64,000 nt of DNA, taken from Neobacillus sp. CF12. Its GTDB lineage: Bacteria; Bacillota; Bacilli; Bacillales; Cytobacillaceae. Positions within the stretch are counted from its first letter, which is position 1. Each line of letters starts with the position of its first letter. The notes beneath the pieces are model-generated. The model was not told the origin of the DNA, searched no databases, and saw only the letters and a list, made by a program, of their open reading frames with translations. The stretch covers positions 1,482,501 to 1,546,500 of the forward strand of contig NZ_JAUCEU010000007.1 of the NCBI RefSeq assembly GCF_030348765.1. Direction: 5' to 3'. Below are positions 53,604 to 64,000 of the stretch, in pieces. The translations under genes and the position numbers were made by a program.

Positions 53604-55610
53604 ATGCTAAAAAAAATTATCTCGTCTATTGTTTCCTGCTCAATACTAATTACTGGTGTTTTTACACTTTCTATCATAACTCCCAAAGAAGCAAGTGCAT
53701 CTTCTTACAATGAATTGGCAGATCGTCCTTTTATGGGCTGGAGCAGTTGGAGTTCAATTCGTAGAAATCCAACTGAGGAGAAAATTAAAGCCGCAGCTGA
53801 TGTAATGGCGGCGAAATTCAAGTCTCACGGATATGAGTATGTCAATCTTGATGATTATTATATGTTGGATTGGAGGACTACCGTTGATGAATATGGCAGA
53901 TGGGCGGTAGATTCTAAAAAATTCCCAAATGGGATGAAAGCACTTGGGGACTATATCCATAAAAAAGGCTTGAAGTTCGGCCACTATGTTACCCTTGGTA
54001 TTCCAAAAGCCGCTGTGGATCAAAATACACCGATTGAAGGGACACCGTATCATGCAAAAGATATCGTGGACCTAAGTAAAGAACAAAAGAAAAATTTTAA
54101 TTATGAACAAATGTATGCCATTGATTATTCAAAGCCCGGGGCACAAGAGTATATTGATTCTTGGGCAAAGCAGTTTGCTTCCTATGGGGTAGATTACCTT
54201 AAAATTGACGGTGTTCGAAATCAGGATATTGCAGATGTTGAAGCATGGGCAAAGGCACTAAAGAAAACTGGTAGACCAATCCATGTGGAGTTGTCCAATA
54301 ACCTCGATATCAAACACATTGATACCTGGAAAAACTTATCCAATGGATGGCGGACCGATCACGATGTAGAAGCCTATGGGACTCCTTACCTTGTCACTTG
54401 GAAAAAGATATCGAAAAGATTTGATGACGCAGCAGAGTGGCAGCAACATGCAGGACCAGGCGGCTGGAATGACTTTGATTCACTAAATGTCGCAAACGGA
54501 AGTAAGGATGGTATTACCAATGATGAAAAACGTTCTTACGTATCACTTTGGGCGATTGCCGCATCCCAGTTTGTAATTGGAAATGACCTGACTAAGCTGG
54601 ATGATTACGGGGTTAATCTCTTAACAAATGACGAGATCATTGGAGTAAATCAAAGTGGTGTGGCAGGAAAACGGTTATACAAAAAAATGGACTCTCAAGT
54701 ATTCTATCAATCTCTTCCAGACGGTTCGTACAATCTAGCACTCTTTAATACCGGCGCTTCTACACAACATGTAAACATCAAATGGGAAGACCTAGGGATT
54801 AAAGGCTCAGCTTTCGTGCGTGATTTGTGGAACCATCAAGATTTAGGAAGCATGGAAACAGGTTTTACAGCAAATCTTCCTACGCATGCTTCTCGTATGA
54901 TTCATGTCGTACCGGCTTCGTCCCTTACTATTTCGCCGAAAAGCGGTGCAAGTGAGGTTAGTCCTACCAATGTGACGTTCAAATGGAGCGCCAAATTAGG
55001 TGCGGAAAGTTACCTTGTGCAGGTGGCAACAGATTCAAGCATGAGAAATATTGTCTTTGATCAAACTGTATCTGACCCATCTGCAAATGTAAAGGAACTT
55101 GATAAGGATACGCGTTACTACTGGAAAGTATCATCTGTTTCAGGTGGCAAGGAAACTCAGATCGGTATCTATTCCTTTCATACGGAAATAACAACTGTTC
55201 CGGCCAAACCAAGTGGAATGCTGGCAACCAGAAATAATAAAGATTCAGTATCACTTACCTGGAATCCGTCATTTGGTGCAACCTCCTATACAGTCTACCG
55301 CAAGAAGGTTAATGGTTTTGGAGTAAGCAGCGATTATACGCCTATCGCAGAAAATCTAACGGCGACAAACTTTATGGATAAAACTGCTAAACGCCACACT
55401 GGCAGCACATATTCGTATATCGTCACGGCAAACAACACAATTAGTGAAAGTGCAAAGTCCTTTGAGGCTAAAACGGACCAACAATCCCCTGCTCAGGTGG
55501 CAGCACTGACAGTATTTTTATCACTATTAATCTTTTCAAAACTCTTTACTATTGCTAGAGATAGATTTAAAGGTTCAAAATCTAGTATACCGCAAAGGAA
55601 AGTTGCTTAA
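53604..55610 (+). CDS. Secreted, membrane-anchored GH27 glycosidase (alpha-galactosidase type)
   Basis: The 668-residue protein has a signal peptide (about 1-33, ASA-like end), a GH27 barrel (about 38-330) starting FMGWSSWSS, with nucleophile Asp202 in YLKIDG and the acid/base Asp in WRTDHD (252 or 254), then a beta domain. Two fibronectin-type domains follow (about 435-620). Near the C-terminus is a hydrophobic helix (about 633-650, AALTVFLSLLIFSKLF) and a basic tail, a stop-transfer anchor without an LPXTG motif. It would hold the enzyme on the outer face of the membrane. Activity is alpha-galactosidase or beta-L-arabinopyranosidase. AGGAGG lies before the ATG. No cre box was seen. Confidence 0.9.
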   Translation: MLKKIISSIVSCSILITGVFTLSIITPKEASASSYNELADRPFMGWSSWSSIRRNPTEEKIKAAADVMAAKFKSHGYEYVNLDDYYMLDWRTTVDEYGRWAVDSKKFPNGMKALGDYIHKKGLKFGHYVTLGIPKAAVDQNTPIEGTPYHAKDIVDLSKEQKKNFNYEQMYAIDYSKPGAQEYIDSWAKQFASYGVDYLKIDGVRNQDIADVEAWAKALKKTGRPIHVELSNNLDIKHIDTWKNLSNGWRTDHDVEAYGTPYLVTWKKISKRFDDAAEWQQHAGPGGWNDFDSLNVANGSKDGITNDEKRSYVSLWAIAASQFVIGNDLTKLDDYGVNLLTNDEIIGVNQSGVAGKRLYKKMDSQVFYQSLPDGSYNLALFNTGASTQHVNIKWEDLGIKGSAFVRDLWNHQDLGSMETGFTANLPTHASRMIHVVPASSLTISPKSGASEVSPTNVTFKWSAKLGAESYLVQVATDSSMRNIVFDQTVSDPSANVKELDKDTRYYWKVSSVSGGKETQIGIYSFHTEITTVPAKPSGMLATRNNKDSVSLTWNPSFGATSYTVYRKKVNGFGVSSDYTPIAENLTATNFMDKTAKRHTGSTYSYIVTANNTISESAKSFEAKTDQQSPAQVAALTVFLSLLIFSKLFTIARDRFKGSKSSIPQRKVA

Positions 55611-55645
55611 CATTCTATAAGGGGGGAGTCATCTTTCCCCTCCCC

Positions 55646-55849
55646 CTACCGTTTTATGGACCTCAATAAACTAATCCTCTTTTCTTTTACCCTCTTTCGT
55701 GTTTCGTATTCTTGAAATTTAGAATTTTTTTTTCGAGAATACAGCGCATTTATTGATGCTCTAATACTGGAACAATACCCACAATTTGTGCATGTACCAT
55801 CCTCGAACATTCTTAATGCCATACATTCTGGACATTTGTGAATATCCAT
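55646..55849 (-). CDS. Small zinc-ribbon-like protein
   Basis: The 67-residue protein has CPEC (near residue 6) and CTNC (near 20) followed by another Cys, probably one zinc site, then a basic helical tail rich in Lys and Arg. GGGGGG lies 7-8 nt before the ATG. The combination suggests a nucleic-acid-binding or ribosome-associated role, but it is not recognised. It converges with GH27. The 250 bp upstream are A/T-rich with no feature seen. Confidence 0.65.
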   Translation of the reverse strand: MDIHKCPECMALRMFEDGTCTNCGYCSSIRASINALYSRKKNSKFQEYETRKRVKEKRISLLRSIKR

Positions 55850-56118
55850 CGAAATCCCCCCACTATCCCATAGTTACTCTATTAATAAATAATATGAAGG
55901 GGGAAGGTTATATATTTTTAATTCCTTAATTGCTTTTGCTGTTTTTTTGGTGAATTGAAAAAGTGCAAGGTACCTTCGACATAATAAACATTGATAAATT
56001 AATGGACATTTGTCTATAATTATATAAACTTTCAAATATTCCTAATGGTTAAATAAACCATTTTTAAGTAAGCGAACTAAATTGTTAAATATCTTTATGA
56101 AAGTTGGTGACCCTTAAA

Positions 56119-56664
56119 ATGTCTAAGGTGGATAGAAGAATAGCCAAAAGCCAAGAAGCCATTAAAAAAGCAGTTATTGAATTGATGTCCGAAAAAAATT
56201 TTGATGACATTACGATTCAAGAAATTTCCGACAGAGCAAATGTTAGCCGAGGTACTATCTATCTTCATTATTTGGATAAGTATGATTTACTGGATAAACT
56301 CATTGCAGAACATATAGAAGAACTACGGGCTATATGTGAATCGTCATCTGAATTGGAATTTATCGATGCCAATCTCCCTTGGTTTGAATACCTTGAAAGT
56401 CATTATTTATTCTTTTCCACGATGTTGGCGAGTAAAGGAGCCCCTTCATTTCGTAGTCAGTTCCTTGATTTTCTCATTGAAGAATTCAAAGCTGAAGTGG
56501 ATGTATCTAAAGGAAAAAATCAAGGATTAAACGAAGATATTATTCTTCAATTTATAGTGACCTCTTACGTAGGGATAGTAGAATGGTGGTTCAAGAATGG
56601 AATGCCTTATCCACCTCGTGTCATGGCAGAACAAGTAGGGATTTTGTTAGAGAGGAATTTATGA
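56119..56664 (+). CDS. TetR-family transcriptional regulator
   Basis: The 181-residue protein has an N-terminal TetR helix-turn-helix (about 8-55; ITIQEISDRANVSRGTIYLHYLDKYDLL) and a C-terminal ligand domain of the TetR_C_7 type (FEYLESHYLFF, IVEWWFKNGMPYPP). The ATG at 56119 has GGTGA 8 nt upstream and is preferred to TTG/GTG codons 12-15 nt earlier. No target is adjacent on the same strand. Confidence 0.9.
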   Translation: MSKVDRRIAKSQEAIKKAVIELMSEKNFDDITIQEISDRANVSRGTIYLHYLDKYDLLDKLIAEHIEELRAICESSSELEFIDANLPWFEYLESHYLFFSTMLASKGAPSFRSQFLDFLIEEFKAEVDVSKGKNQGLNEDIILQFIVTSYVGIVEWWFKNGMPYPPRVMAEQVGILLERNL

Positions 56665-56733
56665 TTTGAAAGGATTGCATTGTTGACCGATTAGATTCCT
56701 AAGTTTATCTACTACTTTATTTCATAACGAAAA

Positions 56734-56761
56734 AAAGCCGGCAATGATGACTGCCGGCTTT
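56734..56761. terminator. Bidirectional terminator after tetR
   Basis: AAAGCCGGCA (56734-56743) pairs perfectly with TGCCGGCTTT (56752-56761). The minus strand has the better T-run, implying a minus-strand transcript ending here as well. Confidence 0.87.
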
Positions 56762-56789
56762 CTTGTTATCCTTCAGAATTTAAATCTTT

Positions 56790-56879
56790 TTATTTCCTAA
56801 TAGACGCTGCAATACTAACTACTCCTAAAGCAAATATACAGCCTAAAATGAAACCCACAAAAATAATGTATGTTGTCAA
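56790..56879 (-). CDS. Possible 29-residue membrane protein
   Basis: A short frame from TTG at 56879 encodes 29 residues, nearly all hydrophobic (VGFILGCIFALGVVSIAA) with a basic end (SIRK). AAAGGAG lies 12 nt before the TTG, and the bidirectional terminator 56734-56761 follows. The frame is open further upstream (adding KKELEQF), so the start is uncertain. It occupies the 325-bp gap between tetR and the aldo/keto reductase. Confidence 0.35.
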   Translation of the reverse strand: MTTYIIFVGFILGCIFALGVVSIAASIRK

Positions 56880-56989
56880 AAATTGCTCTAGCTCCTTTTT
56901 AAAAAATAGGTTATGGCCTACAAAACTTGAAATTAATATACACTATCCTCGTTTTGTTGACTGGAACCCAAACCATATCATATATTGAT

Positions 56990-57973
56990 CTAAACTAAAG
57001 GACCGACTACTGTATGAGGTACGTATGGTTCCTCTAGTGATGCTATTTCTTCATTTGTTAACTTAATGGAAAGAGCTGGTACTGCATCTTCGAGATGCGA
57101 TATTTTTGTAGCCCCAATAATAGGAGCTGCTACCGGTTCCTTTTGAAGCAACCAGGCAAGGGCAATTTGGGCGCGAGGTACGCCATGTTTCTCGGCAATG
57201 GTAGCAACCTGCTTCGCGATTAATCTGTCTGTTTCAGCAGTAGCATCATATTTAGACCTCTGAACTTGATCAGTTTCAGCACGAAGCGTTGTTTCCGACC
57301 AATCTCGCGTTAGTCTTCCAGATGCAAGCGGGCTATACGGAATCACACCAATTTTTTCTTCCTTACATAACGGCAGCATTTCACGTTCCTCTTCACGATA
57401 CAAAAGGTTTAAATGATTTTGCATCGATACAAACCGGGTCCAACCATGTTTTTCAGCGACATGGTTCGCTTTTAGGAACTGCCATGCCAACATGGCAGAA
57501 GCACCAATGTATCTTGCCTTACCTGCCTTCACGACATCATGCAATGCTTCCATTGTCTCTTCGATAGGAGTGTTATAATCCCAGCGGTGAATTTGGTACA
57601 GATCAACATAATCTGTTCCTAGTCGTTTAAGACTTTTATCAATTTCAGTCATAATATGCTTTCGCGAAAGACCATTACCATTTGGACCTTCATGCATCGG
57701 AAAATAAACCTTCGTTGCAAGGACAATTTCATCCCGATTGGCAAAATCCTTTAGAGCTCTCCCAACAATTTCTTCGCTTGTTCCGGCTGCATACACATTC
57801 GCTGTGTCAAAAAAATTAATTCCTAACTCAAGGGCTTTTTTAATAATGGGACGGCTGCTTTCTTCATCAATTACCCATGGATGGATCCATCTCTCTGCTA
57901 TACCAAAACCCATACAGCCTAAGCAAAGCCGAGATACATCCAATCCGGTATTTCCAAGTTTTGTATATTCCAT
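56990..57973 (-). CDS. Aldo/keto reductase
   Basis: The 327-residue protein has the AKR (beta/alpha)8 barrel of the YajO/AKR11-like type: catalytic Asp and Tyr in FFDTANVYAAGTSEE (near 55), Lys in VLATKVYFP (near 85) and His in YQIHRWD. It reduces aldehydes or ketones with NADPH. AGCGAGG lies before the ATG. It is a single-gene unit; substrate unknown. Confidence 0.92.
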   Translation of the reverse strand: MEYTKLGNTGLDVSRLCLGCMGFGIAERWIHPWVIDEESSRPIIKKALELGINFFDTANVYAAGTSEEIVGRALKDFANRDEIVLATKVYFPMHEGPNGNGLSRKHIMTEIDKSLKRLGTDYVDLYQIHRWDYNTPIEETMEALHDVVKAGKARYIGASAMLAWQFLKANHVAEKHGWTRFVSMQNHLNLLYREEEREMLPLCKEEKIGVIPYSPLASGRLTRDWSETTLRAETDQVQRSKYDATAETDRLIAKQVATIAEKHGVPRAQIALAWLLQKEPVAAPIIGATKISHLEDAVPALSIKLTNEEIASLEEPYVPHTVVGPLV

Positions 57974-58136
57974 TTGATTTGTCCTCGCTTTCTAAACATT
58001 GTTAACTAGTTCCTATTATAACCAGTAAGATAACACATTCAATTGTTAAACAAACACAATTTGTTAATTACTGAACATAATAATAAAAATTGTTCATTAT
58101 TAAACATAAAAGTTGGTTGGTCAATCGTCCTCACAA

Positions 58137-58171
58137 AAAAACTAATCGGAATTTTTTTCCGATTAGTTTTT
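58137..58171 (-). terminator. Terminator after katG
   Basis: AAAAACTAATCGGAA (58137-58151) pairs perfectly with TTCCGATTAGTTTTT (58157-58171) over 15 bp, with runs for both strands. Confidence 0.88.
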
Positions 58172-58213
58172 CTTTTATTGATTCCCTTTTTTAATTCACT
58201 CAGATTTATTACT

Positions 58214-60463
<2,250 letters not shown>

Positions 60464-60540
60464 CTAGTGGTGAGAACATAAAACTGGATGTCTATAACTA
60501 TTCTATTTATATTCTACTAAGCTATTACTTAAACTTGCAA

Positions 60541-60558
60541 AGATAATCATAATTATCA
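60541..60558. promoter_or_regulatory. Fur-family-like box upstream of katG
   Basis: AGATAATCATAATTATCA is a near palindrome similar to Fur/PerR boxes (GATAAT and ATTATC arms). It is about 117 bp before the katG ATG. PerR control of katG is usual in Bacillus, but the match is imperfect. Nothing else was seen in this gap. Confidence 0.35.
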
Positions 60559-60652
60559 CAAAGTTTTAACATTTAGGAATCTTTAATACTGGTTACACTG
60601 CTTATTCAAACTAATATAATGAATTCTGAACCTAATCAATTTTGAAATCCAT

Positions 60653-60688
60653 AAAAAAAAGATGAATTCTGCTTATACAGAAATCATC
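60653..60688 (-). terminator. Terminator after ROK gene
   Basis: GATGA and TTCTG (60661-60671) pair with CAGAA and TCATC (60678-60688) with one A-A mismatch. Eight T follow on the minus strand. Confidence 0.8.
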
Positions 60689-60716
60689 CCTTAGGTTGCA
60701 TTTTTATCACAATTTT

Positions 60717-61961
60717 TTATAAACCCATGGTTTTTATTAGTTCGTCACTTATTTTTTGGTGCTTTATTAAAACTTCCATTTTAGGAATATCGACAACATT
60801 CTTTTCAATTGTTAAGCTTAATTCTGGTATTTCTAAAAAATTCTTTATTGTTAGAGCACAAGCACCCATTACACATGCATTTATACCAAGGTCTGAAATG
60901 AATAACTCTTTATAATTGCTTATCGAATTACTTAAGTTTGATTTAATTTGACTCGGTGCTTCAGGAAACAGTTTCAATAATTCACTATTTATAACCAGTG
61001 TTTCAGGATTAAGGATATTAATAATGTTATTTAGGCCGATTGATATATAACTTATAAACTCGTCTACTTGAATCATAACTACTGGATTTTTTTCATTAAC
61101 AAGATCTCCAATATCCTGGTATGTCAAATTTGAATTATCTAGTTTATTGGATAATTGTTGAATAAAGCTAACCTCAGAAGCATACAACTCCCAGCAACCC
61201 GATTTCCCACAATTACATGGTTGCCCATTAGGTTTGATAATCATGTGACCCATTTCACCTGCATAACCATTATACCCTTTTACCAGTTCTCCTTTGATTA
61301 AAAATCCTAATCCTATCCCAGAATACATACAGATACTAATTAAGTTTTCACTTTGATGAAAATAAAATACTTTTTCTGCAAATGAACATAAATTTGCATT
61401 ATTCTCGACATAAACATCGATATCTACATTTTTCTCTAGGTCCCCTTTTAGGTCCTTGTTATACCATTTATGTTGTGGAACAAAACTAATGGTTCCGTCA
61501 TTCTTCACAGTTCCATGAATCCCAATGGCAACACCAACAATTCCAAAACGACTATGAGAAAATTTTTCTTGGTATCCTTTAATTTGGTCGATTAAGATAT
61601 AAAGAGTCTTATCGTAATCTGAATTTACTAACTCTACATTATCTGAAAGGACTTGTCTTCCCAATAAATCAGATATGGTAAATCTAATATTTCGATAATC
61701 CAAATCGATTCCTAAAGCATAACCAGCATGGGGACTGAGAGAAAGCATAATCGGCTTTCTTCCCACGTTGTTATACTCTTCATGAGATTCGAAAATTATA
61801 TCTTCCTCTAATAAATTGGCTACCTGTGAAGAAATTGTTGCTTTCGTTAATTTTGTGATACTAGCTAAATCAGACCTAGAAATTTTCCTATGTTTAATAA
61901 TTTCACTTAAAATCAAGCTCCTATTTTTCTTCTTAAGATAGGCCGCAACACCAATTTCCAT
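60717..61961 (-). CDS. ROK-family (XylR/NagC-type) repressor
   Basis: The 414-residue protein has an N-terminal winged helix (about 15-75; SRSDLASITKLTKATISSQVANLL) and a ROK domain with a sugar site and the zinc motif CNCGKSGCWE (near 255), preceded by GYAGEMGHM. It is a sugar-responsive repressor. It lies downstream of the SDR and GH1 genes, on the same strand, with an 83-bp gap, so it may be in their operon or separate; a beta-glucoside or xyloside effector would fit GH1. Confidence 0.9.
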   Translation of the reverse strand: MEIGVAAYLKKKNRSLILSEIIKHRKISRSDLASITKLTKATISSQVANLLEEDIIFESHEEYNNVGRKPIMLSLSPHAGYALGIDLDYRNIRFTISDLLGRQVLSDNVELVNSDYDKTLYILIDQIKGYQEKFSHSRFGIVGVAIGIHGTVKNDGTISFVPQHKWYNKDLKGDLEKNVDIDVYVENNANLCSFAEKVFYFHQSENLISICMYSGIGLGFLIKGELVKGYNGYAGEMGHMIIKPNGQPCNCGKSGCWELYASEVSFIQQLSNKLDNSNLTYQDIGDLVNEKNPVVMIQVDEFISYISIGLNNIINILNPETLVINSELLKLFPEAPSQIKSNLSNSISNYKELFISDLGINACVMGACALTIKNFLEIPELSLTIEKNVVDIPKMEVLIKHQKISDELIKTMGL

Positions 61962-62044
61962 AAGTTTATCCTTCTATTCCAATAAATTATCAATCTTTTA
62001 AGCTTACCTTTCCACTCGGTCTCCTGATGGGTGCTATAAAAAAA

Positions 62045-62857
62045 TTATTTTATCTCAATTAGATTTTTCATATTTTTAGCAATCAGCCCAACTGCTCGTT
62101 TGGGACTCAAACGATACAGTTTATCCATGAGCTTAGAGTCTTTACCTGCTAATACTCTGTATTGATCTGTTTCCATTCCATTCACAATGATTTCGGCGGC
62201 TTCCTTTGGTGTTAATAATTTAGAGATATCTTGTTCGCTTGCATTCGCATTAGTAGAACCTTCTACCCCAGAATTTCTCATAATATCTGTACCCACACCA
62301 CCTGGAAAAACAACTGTTACTTTTACATTTGTATCTTTAAGTTCCGCCTGCAATCCTTCGGTCATCAGTTTAACCGCAGCCTTGGATGCACCGTATATAG
62401 ATTGGCCGGGAACAGGAAGAAATCCTCCCATACTAGAAATGTTCGTGATATGTCCTACTGGTCTTTTTAACAGATAAGGCAGGAACGTCTTTGTCATATA
62501 AAGCGTCCCGTAAAAATTAATATCCATCACCAATTTGATTTTATCCATGTCTAGGTCATTGACATAGACGAACGGCTGAATAATCCCAGCATTATTAATA
62601 ATTCCATCTACTGCGCCATGATGGGCGATGACTTGATCGGGAAGTGCCTCAACTGCCTCTCTTTCTGTTAAATTCACGATGTGTGTGGATAATTTATTCC
62701 TTTTTTCACCAGCCTGAGTAATTGTTTCTTCAAGTGCATCTCTGTTAATGTCAACAGCAGCAACTCTCGCCCCTTTAGAAAGGAGGTTAAGGACTAATTC
62801 ACGCCCTATACCGCCGCCAGCTCCAGTAACAATAATCACTTTGTCTAAAACTTTCAT
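62045..62857 (-). CDS. Short-chain dehydrogenase/reductase
   Basis: The 270-residue classical SDR has the nucleotide site TGAGGGIGREL, NNAG near 90, the Ser near 145 and the catalytic YGASK motif (near 155). The C-terminal extension to VGLIAKNMKNL is slightly long. It oxidises or reduces an unknown alcohol/carbonyl substrate. It follows GH1 by 42 bp, so the two are probably co-transcribed. A link to glycoside breakdown is inference. Confidence 0.92.
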   Translation of the reverse strand: MKVLDKVIIVTGAGGGIGRELVLNLLSKGARVAAVDINRDALEETITQAGEKRNKLSTHIVNLTEREAVEALPDQVIAHHGAVDGIINNAGIIQPFVYVNDLDMDKIKLVMDINFYGTLYMTKTFLPYLLKRPVGHITNISSMGGFLPVPGQSIYGASKAAVKLMTEGLQAELKDTNVKVTVVFPGGVGTDIMRNSGVEGSTNANASEQDISKLLTPKEAAEIIVNGMETDQYRVLAGKDSKLMDKLYRLSPKRAVGLIAKNMKNLIEIK

Positions 62858-62899
62858 TTTAGTACTCTCCCCTATGTTCTACTAGAATATAGCATTCTC

Positions 62900-64000
62900 T
62901 TAAACTTTTAGACCGTTAAGCCCAGCTTTCTTTATATTCCCCAAAAAAGATAGGCTATCCTTTGGATATCTAGTTTGAGTGGATCGGTCAACAGCTATTA
63001 AGCCAAAGGTTTGGGCGTATCCTAATTGCCACTCGAAATTATCTAATAATGACCAGTAGGTATATCCAATCACATTAATACCCTCTTCCAGACATTGATA
63101 CACACCAGCAAGTGCTCGTTCGATAAACTCCACTCTTTCCTCATCATTGTCCGTAGATATACCATTTTCTGTGACAATGATTGGTTTATCCCAATATTTA
63201 GCGACAAATCTCAGGACATTCCCCAATGCCTCTGGATAAAATTCATAACCCATTTTTGTTAATCTCGATGTTTCATCTGGTTTCACAGCGCCATCTGGAC
63301 CATGGATCTTTCGAGAATAATTTTGAACTCCTAAAAAATCATCTTCTTGAAGGAAAGGAAGATAGTTAAGATAGTCTTCGTACTGCTCTTTTTCAACGTA
63401 CGGCTCTCCACCAGGCAATGCTTGATGATCATAAAGTGAAAACGTGATTCCAACCTTAATTGATGGGTTTAATTCTTTAATTATGTTTCTGGCCTTTTCG
63501 TGGCATTTCATAATAATAATTTCACCATTTTCAGTACGAGGAGATAGAAATGACTGCACGTTCCTAGGATCAATTCCAAAAGCCACTCCCAATTCTCGAT
63601 AGTAGGTCTCCATTTTAGCTTTCATATCGACATTTAGCCCAACCTGAACATCAACACTGTTATCTTTATTCGCTGAATTACTTCCATTAGCTGTCATTCT
63701 TTTCATGATCTTTGTAATTTGTTTACCCATATTCGCTTCATTAATAGTACAAATATAAGGTATTAGATTGCCCAATTCCGAAACGACATATCGACTATAA
63801 TTTCCGAAGTACTCAATCGTCGATTCACTTTCCCATCCACCTTCAGAAATCAACCATTTTGGAGATGAAAAGTGATGTAAAGTCACTATCGGTGTCACAT
63901 TGTTTTGATGACAGAATTCAAGGACTTGTCTGTAATGGTTAATCTCATTATTATCAAAGTTGCCTTTGGCAGGTTCGATTCGCGCCCATTCTATTGAAAA
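62900..64000 (-). CDS. GH1 beta-glucosidase-type enzyme (5' end cut by window edge)
   Basis: 367 codons are open to the right edge without a start. The visible part begins FSIEWARIEPAKG, a hallmark of GH1 barrels, so 100 or more N-terminal residues lie outside. The acid/base Glu is in CTINEANM and the nucleophile in IVTENGIS; YWSLLDNFEW is also present. The first possible in-window start (GTG at 63898) is internal and not the true start. Both catalytic motifs are intact. Substrate: beta-glucosides or related; whether phosphorylated cannot be decided. Confidence 0.93.
   Translation of the reverse strand, partial: FSIEWARIEPAKGNFDNNEINHYRQVLEFCHQNNVTPIVTLHHFSSPKWLISEGGWESESTIEYFGNYSRYVVSELGNLIPYICTINEANMGKQITKIMKRMTANGSNSANKDNSVDVQVGLNVDMKAKMETYYRELGVAFGIDPRNVQSFLSPRTENGEIIIMKCHEKARNIIKELNPSIKVGITFSLYDHQALPGGEPYVEKEQYEDYLNYLPFLQEDDFLGVQNYSRKIHGPDGAVKPDETSRLTKMGYEFYPEALGNVLRFVAKYWDKPIIVTENGISTDNDEERVEFIERALAGVYQCLEEGINVIGYTYWSLLDNFEWQLGYAQTFGLIAVDRSTQTRYPKDSLSFLGNIKKAGLNGLKV

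Noticed and set aside
62900..63898. GTG at 63898 as the start of the GH1 gene
   Set aside because: The frame continues upstream with conserved GH1 sequence (SIEWARIEP) to the window edge.

Overview
The window is low-GC Firmicutes DNA, most likely from a Bacillaceae endospore former. The reasons are a complete gerA-gerC-gerB germinant receptor operon, GGAGG-type ribosome binding sites, CcpA-type cre boxes, YesM/YesN-type two-component proteins and many strong intrinsic terminators. Genus assignment is not possible by reading alone. No tRNA, rRNA, CRISPR array or prophage was seen. Both window edges cut a glycosidase gene (GH42 on the left, GH1 on the right).

Positions 1-26,300 are a plant cell-wall polysaccharide locus, nearly all on the minus strand. 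It holds GH42, GH3, GH78 alpha-rhamnosidase and GH51 arabinofuranosidase genes, two DUF5060/DUF4038/DUF5605 enzymes, a GPH-type sugar symporter, an Lpl/Ytc-type ABC importer (lipoprotein plus two permeases, no ATPase), a serine hydrolase, a YesL-like protein, a YesM/YesN-type pair and an AraC regulator. A second block (26,300-38,000) has RpiR, GH4, an AraR-like regulator, an orphan PTS EIIA, a Gfo/Idh oxidoreductase and a huge secreted CE12-PL11 rhamnogalacturonan enzyme. Together they fit rhamnogalacturonan I and its arabinan/galactan side chains: secreted deacetylation and cleavage, import of oligosaccharides, and breakdown in the cytosol.

Two regulons can be read from the DNA. Regulon 1 has a 34-bp direct-repeat element next to the AraC gene, in front of the DUF5605-512/symporter unit, GH42 and GH51. 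In all three copies it abuts a weak -35 (CATAAA), exactly 17 bp from a -10, with a cre-like box 6-8 bp further on. Regulon 2 has a direct repeat of AAGTCG (21-22 bp period) in front of GH78, the permeases and the binding protein, and is best explained as the target of the YesN-like regulator. The three enzymes of the GH78 operon (GH78, DUF5605-579, GH3) each carry a similar small, probably helical module at a terminus. None has a signal peptide, which suggests a tagged cytosolic enzyme assembly.

An IS3-family element (17,343-18,629) sits exactly in the loop of the intrinsic terminator between the binding-protein gene and the permeases.

Positions 38,300-64,000 are more mixed: an EamA transporter with cysteine dioxygenase, a two-component system, a DUF3817 protein, a second AraC regulator, a heterodimeric ABC exporter, an unrecognised 232-residue protein, the ger operon with a small two-helix membrane protein beside it, a GH27 enzyme with a C-terminal membrane anchor, TetR, an aldo/keto reductase, KatG, a ROK repressor, an SDR and a truncated GH1 gene.
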